A stretch of DNA of 19,955 bases. Source: Paramacrobiotus metropolitanus. Its lineage: Eukaryota > Tardigrada > Eutardigrada > Parachela > Macrobiotidae. The DNA lies in the NCBI RefSeq assembly GCF_019649055.1, contig NW_026570676.1, forward strand, positions 1 to 19,955, written 5' to 3'. The notes under the pieces are model-generated. The model was not told the DNA's origin. It ran no database searches and saw nothing but the letters and a program-made list of their open reading frames with translations. A program made the translations under genes and the position numbers. This document shows positions 16,365 to 19,955 of this stretch, in pieces. Each line of letters begins with the position of its first letter. Position 1 is the first letter of the stretch.

Positions 16365-17616
16365 TTTTTTGTACAAATGAAATGGCACTGCCATACTTAT
16401 GAAGCAACCGACGGTGTACTGATTCAGCTAATATTTTACGCCATTGAAACGGTATCAGAATTTTAGGGATTCTCTTCTGGATATCCTCTCTTTCGCCGTA
16501 ATGGCAGATAATGCCTTTACTTTCAGAACTAGAGGGAAGATGCCAGGCCGCGTATGCAGATTCCTCAAGAGTGCAATCTCCATCAACAACGGCGTCCCAC
16601 AACATCATGTCACTGCACTCCATCTGGCGATACCTCCAGAATTCCTGCTTATCAAAGGCGTCATCGATATTACGCCTTGTACAGAACTGCTCAATTGGAC
16701 GTGCCCAAGCCGGGACTGGGAGAATTCTGTCTTCTACAATAGGCAAGGCAGTTTTCGATAGCTGTGACGGCCCAATCTCCATTGCGTTACAAGTAATTGG
16801 CGGAGTATCACTGGCCACCGGGGCAACTAGTTCAGATTGGCCCCCTCCCGGCTGGGATACATTCAGGATAGCCGGTTCTCTATCATTTGTGGCCATACGC
16901 TTTTTAGCATCAGCCGACGGGTCTCTTTTACGCTTTTTGTCGTTCATCTGGTTTACAAGTCTTTCTACAGGTTTCACCACACGCCCGGAGCGGGTTTTAA
17001 GCAATGGAACCACTTCCATCTGGTTATCCAGATATTCAGCATACTCAGCATCAAGGCGCGACGATGCTGAGTCAACGGATGGAATCACCGGCGGCGGCGC
17101 GGGCGCCTCCACTAATTCATCAGGACACTCCTTCTCCACACAATCGAGTAATTTCGGTAAATGCTCGTCTTGTAAGATAGTATCGACGTCGCGGAAGTTG
17201 TACGGCTTTAAGCGGCTGACATGTACAGTGTCAGTTTTGACATTCCCGCGCCGGTTACTTTTTACTACATAATGCACTGGCCCTGACTGACGCACAATTT
17301 CCCATCCAGCAGTCCAACGGGGCATAAGGGATGGATTCTTCCCCACTTTTCTGTGAAGTACATACACCAGAACCTGATCTCCCGGCTTATACGAGGTATG
17401 GGATATGTTAGCGTCATAACGGATTTTGTCCTTTAATTTATGGCGAAATTCCTCTGCGTTAACTAAATCCAAGGCCTCACCAAGGCCACGCTGCATCTGC
17501 TGTACATATACGTGAGCGGGAATTACGAAATCCTCCTCAAATGGCAGGAAGTTTATCGGTAAGCGCATCTCGGTGCCGTGCATCATGAAGAATGGTGAGC
17601 GGCCCGTTCGCTCCAC
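16339..17616 (-). CDS. pol: integrase C-terminus with GPY/F domain and long tail
   Basis: The frame is open from inside the integrase core, so there is no true start here; the codon at 17616 is GTG, internal to the polyprotein. It begins ERTGRSPFFMMHG, the usual end of the core. The GPY/F-type domain is at about 100-140 (GWEIVRQSGPVHYVV). A KTRSGRVVKPVERLV segment follows, as in other gypsy tails, then a basic KKRKRDPSADAKKR. The last ~105 residues (322-425) look like a second copy of the pre-integrase linker and zinc finger: ILIPFQWRKILAES, then H401 and H406, with the remaining FFWP and C-x2-C parts one frame off after a run of six A. About 425 residues are open, which is long for such a tail. 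The stop at 16339 follows the frame change. Confidence 0.75.
   Translation of the reverse strand: MERTGRSPFFMMHGTEMRLPINFLPFEEDFVIPAHVYVQQMQRGLGEALDLVNAEEFRHKLKDKIRYDANISHTSYKPGDQVLVYVLHRKVGKNPSLMPRWTAGWEIVRQSGPVHYVVKSNRRGNVKTDTVHVSRLKPYNFRDVDTILQDEHLPKLLDCVEKECPDELVEAPAPPPVIPSVDSASSRLDAEYAEYLDNQMEVVPLLKTRSGRVVKPVERLVNQMNDKKRKRDPSADAKKRMATNDREPAILNVSQPGGGQSELVAPVASDTPPITCNAMEIGPSQLSKTALPIVEDRILPVPAWARPIEQFCTRRNIDDAFDKQEFWRYRQMECSDMMLWDAVVDGDCTLEESAYAAWHLPSSSESKGIICHYGEREDIQKRIPKILIPFQWRKILAESVHRRLLHKYGSAISFVQKTFGFSGLK
16852..16871. repeat. 20-base exact copy of a pol-tail segment (copy 2)
   Basis: It lies inside the pol tail, coding for ILNVSQ on the minus strand. It is identical to 13180-13199, 3.67 kb away. 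Confidence 0.7.
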
Positions 17617-17906
17617 AACCTTACTGTTAAATGCCGCGCAAAGTGCTGGGAGGAATATATCCCAGTCACTTTGCTGCTCATTAATATACTTCGCTAGCGC
17701 CTTCTTGATTTCCCCACGCGCTTTTCAACAAGTCCATTACCCTGCTGGTGGCCTGACGCCGTCGGTGCATGAGCAACACCAGCGAGAGCGAGAAGCTCTC
17801 GAAACATTTCTGACATAAAATTACTACCGCGGTCCGTGGTGATGTGCACAGGCATGCCAAAGACCGTGAGTATCCGGCGATAAAGAACAACGCCAAAGTG
17901 GCGGCA
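17617..17906 (-). pseudogene. pol: integrase core, rest of the D,D,E triad
   Basis: The second catalytic Asp is in TTDRGSNF (codon complement of 17832-17834) and the Glu in GLVEKR (complement of 17724-17726), with 35 residues between, the canonical spacing. Just after the Glu the frame changes by one base, and the core continues as QQSDWDIFLPALCAAF into the next open stretch. All three catalytic residues survive although the frame does not. Confidence 0.8.
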
Positions 17907-18581
17907 TCATTTCTCAACTGCCTCCGCGACTATATATTTGCTCCCGTAATCAACAGTGATTATTATGTTTTTATTTCCAGATTCCGTCGTTGGGATGGCC
18001 GGAGCAACATCGATTGCCCAAACCAACCGAGGAGGGACCGTCGGATTTGACTGGAGAGCGCCGGCCGGTGCCGTAGCAAGAGGATTTTGTGCAAGACACG
18101 CCGGGCAAGAGGCACAATAACTTTTAACAGACTCGAACATACGAGGCCAATAAAAATATTTATACATCCTCTTATAGGTGGCCAGGACGCCCAAGTGTGC
18201 CGCTAGCGGGGAATCATGGTTATCCTGAAGGAACTGAAGCCGCCAGTGAACAGGTACATACATGCAATAATAGATCTTCCGGTTTAATTCGAACTTATAA
18301 TAAACAACGCCCTGTTTCACTACAAATTTATTTAGGTGTAATTTTTCGTGCTCTGACATCTTTTCCTTTTTATTTTCTAGGAGCAGCCGCCATCGGACAA
18401 TCCTCGCGTCTCGAGACTGCTCTTCAGCCCAGTATGAAGCCTTATCGTCAGTAATTAGCTTCTGCACTTTGTCCTCATCAAAGGCTTTCATGTCTTCCTC
18501 TGGAATAGCTTTAACTTCGGCCGACATCATCTCGAAACCCGGATATCCACATAATCTCTCTCCAGGATAGCGAAACAACAC
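17907..18581 (-). pseudogene. pol: integrase: linker, H2C2 zinc finger and first catalytic Asp
   Basis: After an acidic linker the sequence shows the zinc-binding module HDSPLAAHLG ... FYWPRM ... CASCPAC, the HHCC finger of retroelement integrases. The catalytic core then starts with VWAIDVAP, whose Asp (complement of 18009-18011) is the first of the D,D,E triad. The frame stops at a TGA (17907-17909). The second Asp lies in the same frame 59 codons from the first, but the segment between fits better one base off, so two compensating single-base changes are likely. Confidence 0.85.
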
Positions 18582-18625
18582 TCGATCATCGCGGCATCAC
18601 CGGCGAAGGGTAAGTTTGCCGATAG

Positions 18626-19313
18626 TCAAACTCGATGAGTCGTCAGAGTCGGGTTCCGGTTGTTCTCCTGGATTTCTGCTAACGCGTCAGCAATAACGTT
18701 CTCTTTGCCAGGTATGTGAACAGGTTTAGTGTTAAATTGCTGGATATACAACGCCCAGCGCCCAAGGCGGCCAGCGGCATCACGCATATTATTAAGAAAA
18801 ACCAGAGCCTGGTGATCTGTTTGTACTTCGAACTGATAATCAGACAAATAATGCTTCCACTTCTTTAAAGCACAGATAACCGCGTAAGCTTCAAGCTCAG
18901 TAGGGAAATACAGTCTTTTCTGTGTTTCAGTCAACTTGCGGCTTAAATACGCGATAGGACGCCAGTTCGTCGGCACATCAGTTGGTTTATCCCGCGGGCA
19001 TTGCATAAGTACTGCCCCCACAGCGATAGTACTAGCATCCACGATAACACGCGACAAAGCCTCCGGGTCATAACGGGCCAAGACCGGCGCCGTCACCAAG
19101 GCCTCCTTCAATTGTTCAACAGCCTTACACTGATCCGTTCCCCATTCAAAGGTGACTTTTTTAGGAATCAACTTCTGAAGCGGCTCAGCAATTTCTTGAA
19201 AGTTCTTAATAAATTGACGATAATATCCTACCATACCTAAAAATCTGAGAATATCTTTCTTATCTTTTATAGGGCCAAATTCTTTAACCGCCTGGATCTT
19301 CTCTGGATCGTAC
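18626..19313 (-). pseudogene. pol: RT thumb and RNase H domain
   Basis: An open stretch starts in the RT connection (LRFLGMVGYYRQFIKNF, typical of gypsy RT) and continues into a full RT-type RNase H. Acidic residues sit where the active site expects them: VDAS, TELEAY, TDHQ and ADAL. The methionine at 19234 is inside the LGMVGYYR motif and is not a translation start. The frame shifts right at the ADAL motif, so the residues after it up to the stop at 18626 are out of frame and the linker to integrase continues in another frame. Function in the intact element: removal of the RNA strand during reverse transcription. Confidence 0.85.
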
Positions 19314-19955
19314 TTATACCAAATGATCTACCGTGTGACCCAAGAACGTTATTGAATTTACAAATAATTCTGTCTTTTCAGGATTAATGGTCCAGCCGCA
19401 TTCCTGGAGCCGCAAAAAGCTCCTGTAAATCACGCATATGATCAGCCAGGTTTTTACTAGAACAATAATGTCATCAATAAAACCAATACGTTCCTCCACT
19501 TCATGTTTGCAAGCGTCAAATCCATGGCGCGCTGGAAAGCCGAAGGCGCCGTCCTTCATCCCAAAGGTAAGACTTTGTATTGAAACGTGAACTCTTCACC
19601 AACCATTGTCGGTTTTGCACCGGTCTTCTGGTTTGATTTTTATTTGCCAAAATCCACTCTTTAAATCGATCTTGCTAAAGACCGTAGCTTTATCGAGGGC
19701 ATTTAATATGTCGTCAACTCTGGGAAGCGGGTAACTGCTGCCCATTAACCTTTCGTTAATTTACGGAAAATCCACGGTTAAATCGCCGAGATTTATCCTC
19801 TTCTTTACGATGCAAATAGGACTACCCCACGCCGAATTTGTTGGCTCAATGATACCGTCTTTAATCATTTCCTGAGTTTTAGCTTGGAGCCATTTTCGAT
19901 CCTCGAAACGATGTGCGATACGGAGGGTTCTGACCGGCAAACTGGTACCTGTGTC
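19235..19955 (-). pseudogene. pol: reverse transcriptase domain, frame-broken, 5' truncated by window
   Basis: The frame entering at the right edge carries the typical start of a gypsy reverse transcriptase (MIKDGIIEPTNSAWGSPICI), followed by a stop at 19761-19763 in the block that normally reads VDYRxLN. Further on come FSKIDLKSGFWQI, LPLGMKD and the catalytic FIDD box (complement of 19470-19481), which corresponds to YxDD with Phe for Tyr. These pieces lie in different frames, so several single-base changes separate them. The enzyme would copy element RNA to DNA; this copy cannot make it in one frame. Confidence 0.85.

Larger units (their letters stand above)
16270..19955 (-). mobile_element. 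pol: Ty3/gypsy retrotransposon, pol region, cut at right edge
   Basis: Read on the minus strand, the order is reverse transcriptase, RNase H, integrase zinc finger, integrase core, GPY/F domain. This order and the GPY/F domain place it in Ty3/gypsy. Gag, protease and the 5' LTR lie beyond the right edge, and no 3' LTR was recognised. Several stops and single-base frame changes interrupt the frame (near 19761, 19315, 18640, 17907, 17720 and 16364), so the copy is probably inactive, although sequencing indels cannot be excluded. Confidence 0.93.

Noticed and set aside
16511-17272. Long plus-strand frame opposite pol (253 codons)
   Set aside because: It is antisense to the integrase C-terminus and GPY/F domain and its translation has no domain. 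It is a shadow of the minus-strand gene.

Overview
The window looks like an invertebrate animal genome. It has GT-AG introns that keep frame between open reading frames, long AT-rich spacers, a secreted immunoglobulin-type gene, a decayed Ty3/gypsy retrotransposon, and no bacterial gene packing or Shine-Dalgarno sites. A nematode is a reasonable guess, but I cannot fix the species from sequence alone.

Layout. 1-2454 is AT-rich and nearly empty, with one weak exon candidate at the left edge. 2455-3051 (+) encodes a small secreted protein with one Ig-like domain. 3052-5254 is spacer with two hairpins and a GC-rich island. 5255-6046 (-) encodes an RGG-box protein. 6575-8141 (-) is a two-exon gene (called A here), divergent from a two-exon gene B at 8757-10156 (+) that has an in-frame TGA. 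10532-12335 holds about eight diverged tandem copies of a tRNA-like unit on the minus strand. Each has A- and B-box-like motifs and a conserved trailer with a T-run, so they look like RNA polymerase III genes. 12880-14494 (-) is gene C, probably two exons, and 15092-15940 (-) is gene D. 16270-19955 (-) is the pol region of a Ty3/gypsy element cut by the right edge. It runs reverse transcriptase, RNase H, integrase, GPY/F domain, then a long tail that ends in what looks like a second integrase-type zinc-finger module.

Genes A, C and D appear paralogous: A and D share a PYNPDA motif, C and D share a later helical core, and all three carry basic nuclear-localisation-like and acidic tracts. I do not recognise the family. 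A plausible but unproven reading is a lineage-specific family of nuclear proteins, perhaps of mobile-element origin, expanded around a tRNA-like array and next to a gypsy element. The strongest candidates for something undescribed are the tRNA-like array, the PYNPDA family, the TGA in gene B and the repeated zinc-finger module in the pol tail.
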